64,000 bases of DNA from an uncultured Alphaproteobacteria bacterium (lineage in GTDB: Bacteria; Pseudomonadota; Alphaproteobacteria; HIMB59), in assembly GCA_902610255.1 (NCBI GenBank), contig CACLUX010000001.1, positions 124,001 through 188,000 of the forward strand, in the 5' to 3' direction. Positions 17,656 to 26,909 of the stretch are shown here, piece by piece. The notes beneath the pieces are model-generated. The model saw nothing but the letters and a program-made list of their open reading frames with translations, was not told the DNA's origin and did not search any database. The stretch's first letter is position 1. Each line of letters begins with the position of its first letter. The translations under genes were made by a program, and so were the position numbers.

Positions 17656-18968
17656 TGGATAGCCAATCTCTTACACCAAAAGTTATTAAAGAAGAACTTG
17701 ACCGCTATGTGATTGGTCAAGATGATGCAAAAAAAGCAGTCGCCATAGCTCTTCGGAATCGGTGGAGAAGGTTAAATGTAAAAGATGAAACTCTCAGAGA
17801 TGATATCATCCCAAAAAATATATTAATGATTGGGCCAACGGGTTGCGGTAAAACTGAGATTGCGAGAAAATTAGCTAAACTTACACAATCACCATTCATA
17901 AAAGTGGAAGCGACTAAATTCACAGAGATTGGATACGTAGGAAGAGATGTTGAACAAATAATCAGGGATTTAATTGAAGTTGCAATTAATTTAGAAAAAA
18001 AAAAGATAAGAGATCGTTTTATAGATGAGGCTAAAGCAAATGCAGAAGAAATTGTTTTAAAAGCACTGCTTGGTGACAACCCAAGTGAAGAGACGAAGGA
18101 AAAGTTTCGATTAATGCTTAGAGATAATCAACTCAATGATAAGGAAATCGAAATAGCATTAGATCAAAAATCTAATCCTTTTCAATCATTAGACATACCT
18201 GGAATGCCTGGCGCACAAATGGGAATGATTAATATGAATGATATATTTGGTAAAGGTTTAAAAAATAAAAAGAAAACAAAACTTAAAATAGGTGAAGCTT
18301 ATGAGCCGCTTATTCAAGAAGAAATTGAGAAAATCGCTGAAAAACAAAATGTTGTTCAAAATGCTATTAAAAGTGTTCAAGAAAGTGGAATAGTTTTCGT
18401 AGATGAAATTGACAAAATTGCGCCTAATAGTGAAAGAAGAGGTGGAGATGTTTCAAGAGAGGGTGTTCAAAGAGATTTACTCCCACTTATTGAGGGCACA
18501 GTTGTAAGCACAAAATATGGAACAATCGAGACAAATCATATATTATTTATTGCATCTGGTGCTTTTCATCAATCCAAACCAAGTGATTTACTCCCAGAAC
18601 TTCAAGGAAGGTTACCTGTAAGAGTAAGGTTAAATGCACTTAAAAAAGATGATTTTATTAGAATTTTAAAAGAAACTGATAATAGCTTAACCAAACAATA
18701 TAAGTCACTATTTGCAACAGAAAATATTGAATTAAAGTTTGAAGATGAGGCTTTAGAAGAAATAGCAACGCTTACTGAACAAATAAATACAGAGGTTGAA
18801 AATATTGGCGCACGACGATTACAAACAATGTTTGAAAAAATTCTTGAGAGAATTAGTTTTGATGCAAACCTGAGTGATAAAAAAACTGAAGTAGTAAATA
18901 AAGCCTGGGTTACAGATGCTGTTAAGTCAGAAATCAAACCTACCGACGAAAAGAAGTTTATTCTATAG
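17655..18968 (+). CDS. hslU: ATP-dependent protease ATPase subunit HslU (ClpY)
   Basis: 437 residues. AAA+ unfoldase with Walker A GPTGCGKTE near residue 60, the inserted I-domain (about 110-240) for substrate entry, Walker B FVDEIDKIAP, the pore-side GYVGRDVE loop and an arginine-rich sensor GARRLQT near residue 390. The protein ends in KKFIL, the tail that inserts into HslV. The 3' end overlaps the convergent smr gene by 11 nt. Confidence 0.98.
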   Translation: MDSQSLTPKVIKEELDRYVIGQDDAKKAVAIALRNRWRRLNVKDETLRDDIIPKNILMIGPTGCGKTEIARKLAKLTQSPFIKVEATKFTEIGYVGRDVEQIIRDLIEVAINLEKKKIRDRFIDEAKANAEEIVLKALLGDNPSEETKEKFRLMLRDNQLNDKEIEIALDQKSNPFQSLDIPGMPGAQMGMINMNDIFGKGLKNKKKTKLKIGEAYEPLIQEEIEKIAEKQNVVQNAIKSVQESGIVFVDEIDKIAPNSERRGGDVSREGVQRDLLPLIEGTVVSTKYGTIETNHILFIASGAFHQSKPSDLLPELQGRLPVRVRLNALKKDDFIRILKETDNSLTKQYKSLFATENIELKFEDEALEEIATLTEQINTEVENIGARRLQTMFEKILERISFDANLSDKKTEVVNKAWVTDAVKSEIKPTDEKKFIL

Positions 18969-19458
18969 GTTTTAGCTTAATATAAAAAGCGCCCAAACCA
19001 CCATGTTGTATTTTACAGGGCGAATACGATTTTATCATAAATTGAAATTTTTCTGTATCTAACCAAAAAGGGAATTGTCTTCTTATTTTTCCTGTAAAAA
19101 ATTCCTCACCATTAGTTTTATTACCAAGGCCTGTTACCACAATATGAAGTAAGTTTTTCCTCTTGTAATTGATTGAAAAATATTCGATTAATTTTTGGTG
19201 GGCTTGATCAACAGTTAATCCGTGTAAATCGATTTTACTAAATTGATTATTTTTGAACTGTTTGTAAAGATTGTTATCTAAAAAAACTGGTTTAACAAAA
19301 ATTTTTTTTTCTTTTGTATGTTTTTTTTCTAAAATTCCATCCTTATTATTAACCTCTCCAGTGCCATTAATTGAAACACTAATTTTTTCATTAGGTTGGT
19401 CTTCTAATGGCTTTTTATTTTTTTGTTTATTTAAATTAAATTTAATTTTATGAGACAA
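18958..19458 (-). CDS. Smr-domain protein
   Basis: About 166 residues from a TTG start at 19458. A basic low-complexity N-terminus is followed by the Smr domain: IDLHGLTVDQAHQKLIEYF, IVVTGLGNKT and the C-terminal HGGLGAFYIKLK. Smr domains bind or nick nucleic acids (MutS2 C-terminus). An ATG farther upstream (19575) would place 39 residues inside the tim44-like gene in another frame; those residues are only its shadow. The TTG overlaps the tim44-like stop by 11 nt, and SHKIKFNL after it looks like a normal Smr start. Confidence 0.85.
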   Translation of the reverse strand: MSHKIKFNLNKQKNKKPLEDQPNEKISVSINGTGEVNNKDGILEKKHTKEKKIFVKPVFLDNNLYKQFKNNQFSKIDLHGLTVDQAHQKLIEYFSINYKRKNLLHIVVTGLGNKTNGEEFFTGKIRRQFPFWLDTEKFQFMIKSYSPCKIQHGGLGAFYIKLKPIE

Positions 19459-19960
19459 GTTTAATAGAAAAAAGTTTCCAATTAGGATCAGAGGATTTTT
19501 TGTCTTTTTCAAAACCCCACTCTTCGACAACATTAAGTATTTCGTTGTTTGCAACATTGTAATGTTCAGTTTCAAACTTTACAGACTTAACTAATCTTAG
19601 GTCATCACTTTTATCCTCTAAAATAGAACTGTTTTTTACTTCTGAAAATTTTATTTCTTTTGGAGCTTTTGCTTGTTCCATCGCTTGCATCGCTTCAGGT
19701 GTAAGTAAGTCTTGTACTTTTTCAATACTGTTACTTTGATAAGCCTGAACAATCATTTCATAAGCTTTATTAGCACCTTCTAAAAATTCATTATTGTCAT
19801 TTTTTGGAACTATTTTAGGTTTAAACTTCGATTGAGGATTTTTTTTTGTTCGAATATTTACAATTTTACCATCTGAAGATCCAAGGATACTTCTTAAACG
19901 ATACACTAAAAATATTGCAATTGCTCCAAAAAGTACAATATCTATAAATTCACTACTCAT
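19448..19960 (-). CDS. Tim44/TimA-like membrane-associated protein
   Basis: 170 residues. One N-terminal membrane anchor (IDIVLFGAIAIFLVYRLRSIL) followed by a polar linker and a Tim44-like domain (EGANKAYEMIVQAYQS, LLTPEAMQAMEQA). In Alphaproteobacteria this relative of mitochondrial Tim44 sits beside dnaQ and smr, as here, and is thought to act at the inner membrane. It is shorter than usual (often 210-240 residues), the Tim44 fold being trimmed. It overlaps dnaQ by 8 nt. Confidence 0.8.
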   Translation of the reverse strand: MSSEFIDIVLFGAIAIFLVYRLRSILGSSDGKIVNIRTKKNPQSKFKPKIVPKNDNNEFLEGANKAYEMIVQAYQSNSIEKVQDLLTPEAMQAMEQAKAPKEIKFSEVKNSSILEDKSDDLRLVKSVKFETEHYNVANNEILNVVEEWGFEKDKKSSDPNWKLFSIKLVS

Positions 19961-20636
19961 AATTTTTTTTATCCATTTTAACCCAATTTGAGTTAGGTAT
20001 TTTATTTTTTATAAACTCTTTATGGGCATCTGTCTCTTCTTTTGTTAATACGATGGGTGTGTAATTCGGCTCACTGGCTAAATCAATTTTTTCTGAATTT
20101 GCCTCACTTAATTGAAGTCCTATTTGATTTATGCCCTGTAATTCCAAATATACATCAGTCAAGATTTTAGCGTCTTTTAGTGCTCCGTGTTGGTCTCTAT
20201 TAATTAAGGTATTAATTTTTAATTTCTTTATAAGTGCGTCTAATGATACTTGCTGCCCTGGAAATCTTTGTCTTGCAATTTTAATTGTATCTATGACTCT
20301 CTCCTTCGATATTCTAGGTTTAGATATTCTCTCAAGCTCAAAGTTTAAGAAACCTATATCGAAGGATGCATTATGAGCTATAATGTTGCTATCCTCGATA
20401 AATTCTAAGAAACTATCTGCTATATCTTCAAAAATTGGCTTATCTGTCAAATATTCATTGGTTATCCCGTGTATTTTAATATTATCCTCAGTGAGAGTTT
20501 TAGAAGGATTTATATATTCATGATAGTTTGCCCCAACTTCTTTTTTATTAAGTTCAATACAGCCAATTTCAATAATTCTATGTCCTTCTTTAAATTCTAA
20601 GCCTGTAGTTTCAATATCAAGTATAATTTCTCTCAT
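19953..20636 (-). CDS. dnaQ: DNA polymerase III epsilon subunit (3'-5' exonuclease)
   Basis: 227 residues. The three exonuclease motifs are visible: Exo I DIETTGLEF, Exo II HNASFDIGFLNFEL and Exo III with H and D in HGALKDAKIL. It proofreads for the replicative polymerase. The C-terminus after about 185 is the short tail that binds PolC/alpha. Its overlap of 4 nt with coaE and the neighbourhood to maf and aroE are conserved around the chromosome origin in this class. Confidence 0.97.
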   Translation of the reverse strand: MREIILDIETTGLEFKEGHRIIEIGCIELNKKEVGANYHEYINPSKTLTEDNIKIHGITNEYLTDKPIFEDIADSFLEFIEDSNIIAHNASFDIGFLNFELERISKPRISKERVIDTIKIARQRFPGQQVSLDALIKKLKINTLINRDQHGALKDAKILTDVYLELQGINQIGLQLSEANSEKIDLASEPNYTPIVLTKEETDAHKEFIKNKIPNSNWVKMDKKNYE

Positions 20637-21190
20637 AGTTTATTTAATAATTTAATTATATTTAGTCTTAAGTTCAAGATTGAACCATTGTTATTTACTG
20701 TAAAAGTTGATTTATTCTTTTTTATATTCTCTTTAATCTGCTTATTATTCATTAATTTAAAATAATCTTCTGAGACACCTCTTTTTAGAACTCTTTGTTT
20801 TCTTTTAATAGTATTCGAGTTAACGAATACGGTGACATTAAAATTATTGAACAAATTTTCTTCGTAAAGCAATGGAATTTCGTAAAATACTGGCTGATAA
20901 GACTGATGTTTGCGCGCTACTAATTTTTTTTTGGAGTATAGAAGAGGATATATTGTTCTCTTAAGTTTCCTATTGAACTCTTCATTCTGTAACAATTTAA
21001 TAATTTTTTGTTTGTAATTATGATCATCGAGATTTAATTTTTCTAAAATTATTCTTCTAGTACGGTCATCTTTGTATATTTTTGAAATTATAGCATCAGA
21101 TGATATACAAGAGAAACCTAGCTTTGAGATAAATTTAATAAATTCAGTTTTACCTGATCCTATATTTCCTGTGACTGCAACTTTAGTCAT
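20633..21190 (-). CDS. coaE: Dephospho-CoA kinase
   Basis: 185 residues. The P-loop GNIGSGKTEF near the N-terminus and a DxI-like motif after it (SSDAIISKIY) fit the family; YEIPLLYEENLF is the conserved substrate-side motif. It adds the 3' phosphate in the last step of coenzyme A synthesis. Slightly shorter than the usual 195-205 residues. Overlaps aroE by 4 nt. Confidence 0.94.
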   Translation of the reverse strand: MTKVAVTGNIGSGKTEFIKFISKLGFSCISSDAIISKIYKDDRTRRIILEKLNLDDHNYKQKIIKLLQNEEFNRKLKRTIYPLLYSKKKLVARKHQSYQPVFYEIPLLYEENLFNNFNVTVFVNSNTIKRKQRVLKRGVSEDYFKLMNNKQIKENIKKNKSTFTVNNNGSILNLRLNIIKLLNKL

Positions 21191-22002
21191 ATTTTATTTA
21201 TAAGCATTTGATAAATTTTTTTGTCTATTACTATTTTATTACCTGACCATATTTCGTAAGATGGTTTTGCTTGTTCTACAAGCATTTTCAATCCACCTGA
21301 GTATTTTATGTCATGTTTTTTAGCTTTTTTTAACAGATCTGTTTCGATTGGATTATAAACTATATCAATTACTCCCTTTGCTTTCTTAACTAAATTCAAA
21401 ATATTTCTGTTGATTTTATTTTTTTTGGTCATCCCTGCACTGGATGCATTGATAATCAAATCATATCTCTTCCTGAGACGAGTTGATCTAATCAGGAAAC
21501 GATTAAATTTAAATTTTTTTTTAAGATTTTCTTCCCTTCTCATTGATGTTGCAAAAATATCAATATTTTTAATACTTTTTTTATTTAGAAAATATAAAAT
21601 TGCTCTTGCGGCGCCCCCTGCACCAACTAATAATACAGATTTTGTATTTTTAATTTTTAAGGAATTAAAAGTCTTACTGAAACCAATAACATCTGTGTTA
21701 TCTCCAAAAATTGTTTTATTTTTTTTATAAATTAAATTTACAGAACCGATTTTATTTGCTCTTGTTGTGACTTTATCACAAAAATTAATAAAAAATTCTT
21801 TATATGGTATAGTAATATTAAACCCAACAAATTGTTTATCTCTTTTATAATTATCGAAAAATTTATCTATTTTTTTTTCCTGTACCTCGTATTTTCTATA
21901 AATAAATTTATTTTTATTTTTTTTTGCCCAATGATTATGTATTAATGGGGATAATGAATGGTTTAATTTTTTTGCTACAATGCCTATTTTTTTTTTATTC
22001 AT
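21187..22002 (-). CDS. aroE: Shikimate dehydrogenase (NADP+)
   Basis: 271 residues. Shikimate-binding motif HSLSPLIHN, catalytic lysine in NITIPYKEF, aspartate in GDNTDVIGF and the NADP glycine motif VGAGGAARAI; C-terminal GLKMLVEQAKPSYEIWSG. Reduces 3-dehydroshikimate in aromatic amino acid synthesis. It starts directly after the maf stop, without spacer. Confidence 0.96.
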   Translation of the reverse strand: MNKKKIGIVAKKLNHSLSPLIHNHWAKKNKNKFIYRKYEVQEKKIDKFFDNYKRDKQFVGFNITIPYKEFFINFCDKVTTRANKIGSVNLIYKKNKTIFGDNTDVIGFSKTFNSLKIKNTKSVLLVGAGGAARAILYFLNKKSIKNIDIFATSMRREENLKKKFKFNRFLIRSTRLRKRYDLIINASSAGMTKKNKINRNILNLVKKAKGVIDIVYNPIETDLLKKAKKHDIKYSGGLKMLVEQAKPSYEIWSGNKIVIDKKIYQMLINKI

Positions 22003-22596
22003 TTAGATACTTCTTAGTGTCTTTAAAAAATTAATAACATCCATTCCAATAATATTGAAATAACTGCCGTATATATCTTTAAAGAAAAAATTTCCTTTTC
22101 CTTCTATGTTGTAACAACCTACGGCCTTCGATACATCTTTAAAGTTCTTATCAACGTAATTATTGATGTCTTTTACTCTAGTATTTTTAAAAGTTATTTT
22201 TGTTTTCGTCAGAGTGCTTCTTATTAGATTGTTATTTATCATAAAAATCATGGCTGTGTAAAGATCGTGTGATTTATCATTAAATGCTTTAAGTGTTCTT
22301 TTACAGCACTCTGGATTGGCACATTTATAAATAGTTTTTTTTTTAAATAAGATTGTTGTATCAAAAGTTACAATAATTTTATTACTATATTTTTTAGAAA
22401 GATATTTAGCTTTAGCTTTTGCAATTTTTAATGCATCATATTTATCATTATTTAAATCTTTTACCTTTTTTTCATTTATGTTGGGCGATCTGTACTGAAA
22501 TTTTAGGTTCATTAATTTGAAAATTTTTCTCCTAGATTGGCTTTTTGTGCCAATAATAATCTGTTTAGTTAATTGTGGATTAAGTAACTTATTCAT
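22003..22596 (-). CDS. maf: Maf-family nucleotide pyrophosphatase
   Basis: 197 residues. The N-terminal signature IIGTKSQSRRKIFKLMNLKF and the following NINEK match Maf (S-R-R-x-L-L). The catalytic aspartate block reads FDTTILFKKKTI, and SHDLYTAM and KDVSKAVGCYNIEG correspond to later family motifs. Maf proteins remove non-standard nucleoside triphosphates. The C-terminal part is divergent and lysine-rich. It is the first leftward gene beside the candidate origin; the maf/origin link is conserved in Caulobacter-type genomes. Confidence 0.9.
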   Translation of the reverse strand: MNKLLNPQLTKQIIIGTKSQSRRKIFKLMNLKFQYRSPNINEKKVKDLNNDKYDALKIAKAKAKYLSKKYSNKIIVTFDTTILFKKKTIYKCANPECCKRTLKAFNDKSHDLYTAMIFMINNNLIRSTLTKTKITFKNTRVKDINNYVDKNFKDVSKAVGCYNIEGKGNFFFKDIYGSYFNIIGMDVINFLKTLRSI

Positions 22597-22830
22597 AAAA
22601 ATTGTGAGTTTTAAACAACGAAATTACCATTAATTTATAAATATTAAGTTATCAACATTTGTTATTAAATAACTAAAAAAGTACTTAAATATAGGTTTTT
22701 TTAAATAAGAAGTTGTTAATCCCCGTCATTAGACATACAACAACATACTTATATATAAATATATATATTTTCTCTTTATTTTTTGTTATATACCTAATCA
22801 ATATATCTAACTATCTAGGTAATTTCCAAT
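22597..22830. other. Candidate replication origin (oriC) between maf and rho
   Basis: A 234-nt gene-free stretch between divergent maf and rho. In Caulobacter-type chromosomes oriC lies between the maf-aroE-coaE-dnaQ side and the rho/hemE-mnmE-mnmG-parAB side, the junction seen here. Sequence support is modest: TTATCAACA at 22649-22657 matches the DnaA box TTATCCACA at 8 of 9 positions, and TGTGGATTA at 22575-22583, inside the start of maf, matches the reverse box at 8 of 9. An almost pure A/T run at 22745-22800 could be the unwinding element. The promoter of rho must also lie here. Confidence 0.45.
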
Positions 22831-24087
22831 ATGCATCTAAACGAACTAAAAGATAAAAAACCTCAAGAACTATTAGACTATGCTGAGTCTTTAGGGATAG
22901 AAAATGCTTCTGGTTTAAAAAAGCAAGACATATATTTTTCTGTTTTGAAGAAATTCGCAGAAAAAAATGAAGAAATAATAGGCGAAGGTGTCTTAGAAAC
23001 AATGCAAGATGGTTTTGGATTTTTAAGATCAGCAAACTCTAATTATCTTCCAGGACCAGATGATATATATGTCAGTCCTAATCAAATAAAGAAATATGGT
23101 CTTAGAAAAGGTGATACACTTGAGGGACCTATCCGACCTCCTAAAGACGGAGAAAGATATTTTGCACTAGTGGAAACCAATAAAGTAAATTTTATAGAAA
23201 TAGCTAAAAATAATAAATTTAAAACAAATTTCGATAATTTAACTCCTCTTTATCCAGAGAAAAAATTTAATCTAGAGACAGAAAAACCAGACACAGATTT
23301 ATCATCTAGAATTATAGATATTATTGCACCAGTTGGCGCTGGTCAAAGATCTTTAATTGTTGCACCACCAAGATCAGGTAAAACAGTAATTTTACAAAAA
23401 ATAGCTAAGTCAATTGCTGAAAATTTTCCTGATGTTTATCTAATGGTTCTTTTAATAGATGAAAGACCAGAGGAAGTTACAGATATGCAAAGATCTGTCA
23501 AAGGTGAAGTAATTAGCTCAACATTTGATGAACCAGCTGCAAGACACGTTCAAGTTGCTGAAATGGTTATTGAAAAAGCCAAAAGATTGGCTGAAAATAA
23601 ATATGATGTTGTAATTCTTTTAGACTCTATCACAAGATTAGGTAGAGCATATAACACTGTTGTGCCATCAAGTGGTAAAGTTTTAACAGGTGGTGTAGAT
23701 GCAAACGCACTTCAAAGACCTAAAAGATTTTTCGGTGCAGCTAGAAATATAGAAGAAGGTGGTTCACTAACTATTATTGCCACTGCTTTAATAGAAACAG
23801 GTAGTAGAATGGATGAGGTAATCTTTGAAGAATTTAAAGGTACTGGTAATTCAGAAATTGTCCTCGACAGAAAATTATCTGATAAAAGAACATATCCTGC
23901 TATTGATGTACAAAAGTCAGGCACCAGAAAAGAAGATTTACTCTTAGATGCTGGCGATCTTCAAAAAGTATTTATTTTAAGGAAAATTCTATCCTCTATG
24001 GGCACAGTTGATGCTATGGAGTTCCTTCTAGATAAAATGAAAGACTGTAAAACCAACGAAGAATTTTTCAGCAGTATGAACCAATAA
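22831..24087 (+). CDS. rho: Transcription termination factor Rho
   Basis: 418 residues. N-terminal RNA-binding domain ([20 protein letters not shown]), Walker [12 protein letters not shown], Walker [15 protein letters not shown]-loop [20 protein letters not shown] and R-loop [14 protein letters not shown], all in order. Hexameric RNA helicase ending transcription. It is the first rightward gene after the candidate origin. The length is typical and no insertion domain is present. Confidence 0.99.
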   Translation: MHLNELKDKKPQELLDYAESLGIENASGLKKQDIYFSVLKKFAEKNEEIIGEGVLETMQDGFGFLRSANSNYLPGPDDIYVSPNQIKKYGLRKGDTLEGPIRPPKDGERYFALVETNKVNFIEIAKNNKFKTNFDNLTPLYPEKKFNLETEKPDTDLSSRIIDIIAPVGAGQRSLIVAPPRSGKTVILQKIAKSIAENFPDVYLMVLLIDERPEEVTDMQRSVKGEVISSTFDEPAARHVQVAEMVIEKAKRLAENKYDVVILLDSITRLGRAYNTVVPSSGKVLTGGVDANALQRPKRFFGAARNIEEGGSLTIIATALIETGSRMDEVIFEEFKGTGNSEIVLDRKLSDKRTYPAIDVQKSGTRKEDLLLDAGDLQKVFILRKILSSMGTVDAMEFLLDKMKDCKTNEEFFSSMNQ

Positions 24088-24091
24088 CTCT

Positions 24092-25915
24092 CTATCTTAT
24101 CCAATTATTGAAATAATAATTTTTTTCCTCTTTAGTTAATACTAATAAATTATCTAATACACCTTTCCACTTATTTTCAATTTCAAAAAGAAAAGTTGAT
24201 AAACTTGTTTGTCTTTCTTTTAGTCTATCGGCATCATCTTCCCAATGCCCTAGGAAACCATCATGATAGCTACAACGACTTTTACCATATTTTTTTAAAT
24301 CAGAATTACCCATGAAACCATTATCATAAGCAGTACCAACCCTATTACCTATAAACTTAAATTTCTCATAATATTCACTACAAAGTGTAATAAAAAATCT
24401 TTTGTTATCTTTTTCAAATAGCCCGCTGTATAAGTAAAAATCGTTATTATTATCTATTAGTTTTGCTGCTATTAGGCTGGCATCAATTGAACTAAAATAA
24501 ACATCTTCTTTTAGATATATATAATCATTTAAACCAGCGACAGGTATTATTTCAAATACTGTATTTTGATCTTTGGTATTACTATTTAAAATAAATTTAC
24601 TGTCAGATATTAAATTAATTGGATTACCTTTTTCACCGTTAGGAAGATGTGCAAATTTCATATCTCCATCATTTTTTAAAATAGAACCGCCTATATGTTT
24701 ATGTTTATACTCGAGATGAGTTACTAGCAAAATGTCAGAGTCTCCATCTTTATCAAAATCACCAAACAAGAAATTTTGAACAAAGTTATTCCATTCATTG
24801 CCTTCATGTTCAGGAACATAATCCGCAGGAGCCTCTAATAAAACATGCAACTGTGAGTCAAATTTATTATTTCCTTGATTTTCTATTATCTGTACAGCTA
24901 CACCTACATATAAATGACCAGCTCTCGACAAAGTAATATCTAAGTCACCATCAGAATCTAAGTCCCAAACTGACAACTCTGACACCGTTGTCCATCTCGG
25001 TATCATCGGAAGACTTATCCTTTTTTTAAAATAACCATTACCATTATTTAGAACAATACCCGTATCGGTAGAGGGACCTCCTTCATGGCCTGTATGGATT
25101 AGATCGAGGTAACCATCTCCATTCATATCGCCAAGCTCAATTGCAAAAGCATGAATATTTCCACAAACCTTATATGTCATCACACCATCGCCTTCATTTA
25201 TCCAACATGTAAGTTGATTTTTCAGTTCTGTTAAAACTATGTCAATGTCGCCATCATTGTCGATATCTCCAACCGCACCCCCATGATCAAAAATCATATA
25301 ATTTGATTTACTTAGGTGCGTGTCTGAACTCTCAACCCATGTTCCATCACCCTGGCTTAAAAAATAACTATCTCTTATACCTTTATGTGTGCCAACACCA
25401 TGATCAGCAATAAATAAGTCCAATACCCCATCATTATTAAAATCAGCAACTAAGTTTTGTCTAGATAGAGATTGTCCTGATAAATCTCTATTATCTATGA
25501 ACAAATCACTACTCAAAACATATTGTCCTTCATTATTCCCTAGAAACAATGTTGGTCCTGGCATTTCGCCCTCACATCTATTCCCCCCACAAGCTCCTCC
25601 AGTGGTTTCTCCAGTAATTTCTATATTATTTGGCTTCATTGTGCCGGAGTATAAATAATCTAAATATCCGTCATTGTTAAAATCTTGTGCAGTCCAGAAC
25701 CACCCAAACCAATACTTATCTCTGACAACATTTGGCGAAAAAGGAGGAAAATTTATATTAAATACTTTATTTTCTATTTGGTAACCAGCTATAGCTTGAA
25801 ATTCCTTTCCGAAATTATTATTGATTTGGCTTTCATCAACTTGCTTACCATCTTTAAAAGTTAAGGATAGAGTTAGATTGGGTATCAAAAAAAATAAGAA
25901 GAAAAATATTTTCAT
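24092..25915 (-). CDS. Exported FG-GAP/VCBS repeat protein
   Basis: 607 residues with a signal peptide (hydrophobic run to about residue 18). At least six calcium-binding D-x-N/D-x-D-G-x-x-D loops are seen, for example DFNNDGYLDYL, DFNNDGVLDLF, DIDNDGDIDIV, DMNGDGYLDLI, DLDSDGDLDIT and DFDKDGDSDIL, which form a beta-propeller. A C-terminal domain of about 130 residues (aromatic-rich, ending NNWIR) is not recognised. Such proteins bind surfaces, glycans or other proteins outside the cell. It lies with the GDPD gene as an insertion between rho and mnmE; the 4-nt gap to rho is convergent. Confidence 0.8.
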   Translation of the reverse strand: MKIFFFLFFLIPNLTLSLTFKDGKQVDESQINNNFGKEFQAIAGYQIENKVFNINFPPFSPNVVRDKYWFGWFWTAQDFNNDGYLDYLYSGTMKPNNIEITGETTGGACGGNRCEGEMPGPTLFLGNNEGQYVLSSDLFIDNRDLSGQSLSRQNLVADFNNDGVLDLFIADHGVGTHKGIRDSYFLSQGDGTWVESSDTHLSKSNYMIFDHGGAVGDIDNDGDIDIVLTELKNQLTCWINEGDGVMTYKVCGNIHAFAIELGDMNGDGYLDLIHTGHEGGPSTDTGIVLNNGNGYFKKRISLPMIPRWTTVSELSVWDLDSDGDLDITLSRAGHLYVGVAVQIIENQGNNKFDSQLHVLLEAPADYVPEHEGNEWNNFVQNFLFGDFDKDGDSDILLVTHLEYKHKHIGGSILKNDGDMKFAHLPNGEKGNPINLISDSKFILNSNTKDQNTVFEIIPVAGLNDYIYLKEDVYFSSIDASLIAAKLIDNNNDFYLYSGLFEKDNKRFFITLCSEYYEKFKFIGNRVGTAYDNGFMGNSDLKKYGKSRCSYHDGFLGHWEDDADRLKERQTSLSTFLFEIENKWKGVLDNLLVLTKEEKNYYFNNWIR

Positions 25916-25930
25916 CGATCTAATTATGGA

Positions 25931-26869
25931 CTAAAACCAATTTATTCCATTTTCTTCGCATAGCTTTTTTAACCTTAGAGGATAATCAGTAATTATTCCG
26001 TCTACGCCGTATTCAATCATTCTCAACATCTCATATTTCTCATTAACAGTCCAAACGTTTACTGGAAGACCTTCCTCATGAGAAATTCTAACCATGTCTT
26101 TATCTATATCCTTACGTTTAGGATGCCATGCCTCCCCGCCTAATGTTTTTATTAACCTGGGTAACTCTCTGCTATCGCTATCGTATAAAGGCATGAAGTC
26201 TAACCAAGGCGATTTATCATAGATTTTTCCTTTAAGCTCAGATGTTAAATAGCTTCTTGAGATCTTGGAGTCTATGTTTTTTATTTCTCTTAAAACTCTC
26301 CAATCAAAAGACGAGTAGATTACTTTATCTTTTAATTCTGTTTTATTGACCTCATCAATTATTAAATTTGCCATTACATTTGGAGAGGGTGTTAAATTGT
26401 CCTCAACAGGTGTTGATTTAATTTCTAAATTAATTATTAAATCATCTGAAATATTATTTGATGTTAATTTAAGTAAATCAGATAACCTAGGGATATTTAC
26501 TTCACCTAAACTTTTTTGATTATCAAATCTTCTCCCATATTTAGATTTTTTATCAATTGATCCAATTTTGAATTTTGATAACTGATCATAACTTAAATCG
26601 AAAATTTTAATATCATCATTCTCAATCCAATTACCTTTGCTATCTTTTGTGAGCGCTGGGTTTAATCTAAAATCGTGATAAACGACAGGAATTAAGTCCT
26701 TGGTAAGCAAGATATCTGTTTCGTAAGCGCTAATTTTATTTTCAAACAAATACTCAAAACTCTCTAAAGTATTTTCTGGTAGGTCGCCCCTAGCCCCTCT
26801 ATGACCATAAATTTTAATGTGATTTGGTTTTGTTAATATCAATTGATTATTTTTTTTTGTTCTTTTCAT
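25931..26869 (-). CDS. Glycerophosphodiester phosphodiesterase family protein
   Basis: 312 residues. The GDPD motif HRGARGDLPENTLESF near the N-terminus holds the first catalytic histidine and arginine; ETDILLTKDLIPVVYHD holds the metal-binding E and D and the second histidine. The end NVWTVNEKYEMLRMIEYGVDGIITDYP is the typical barrel closure. It would cut glycerophosphodiesters from lipids to glycerol-3-phosphate, useful for phosphorus scavenging. No signal peptide is evident, so it is probably cytosolic. It lies 15 nt upstream of the FG-GAP gene, in the same direction. Confidence 0.92.
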   Translation of the reverse strand: MKRTKKNNQLILTKPNHIKIYGHRGARGDLPENTLESFEYLFENKISAYETDILLTKDLIPVVYHDFRLNPALTKDSKGNWIENDDIKIFDLSYDQLSKFKIGSIDKKSKYGRRFDNQKSLGEVNIPRLSDLLKLTSNNISDDLIINLEIKSTPVEDNLTPSPNVMANLIIDEVNKTELKDKVIYSSFDWRVLREIKNIDSKISRSYLTSELKGKIYDKSPWLDFMPLYDSDSRELPRLIKTLGGEAWHPKRKDIDKDMVRISHEEGLPVNVWTVNEKYEMLRMIEYGVDGIITDYPLRLKKLCEENGINWF

Positions 26870-26909
26870 AGGTGGACTAGAATAATTATAAACTTATAAT
26901 AACTAAGTT

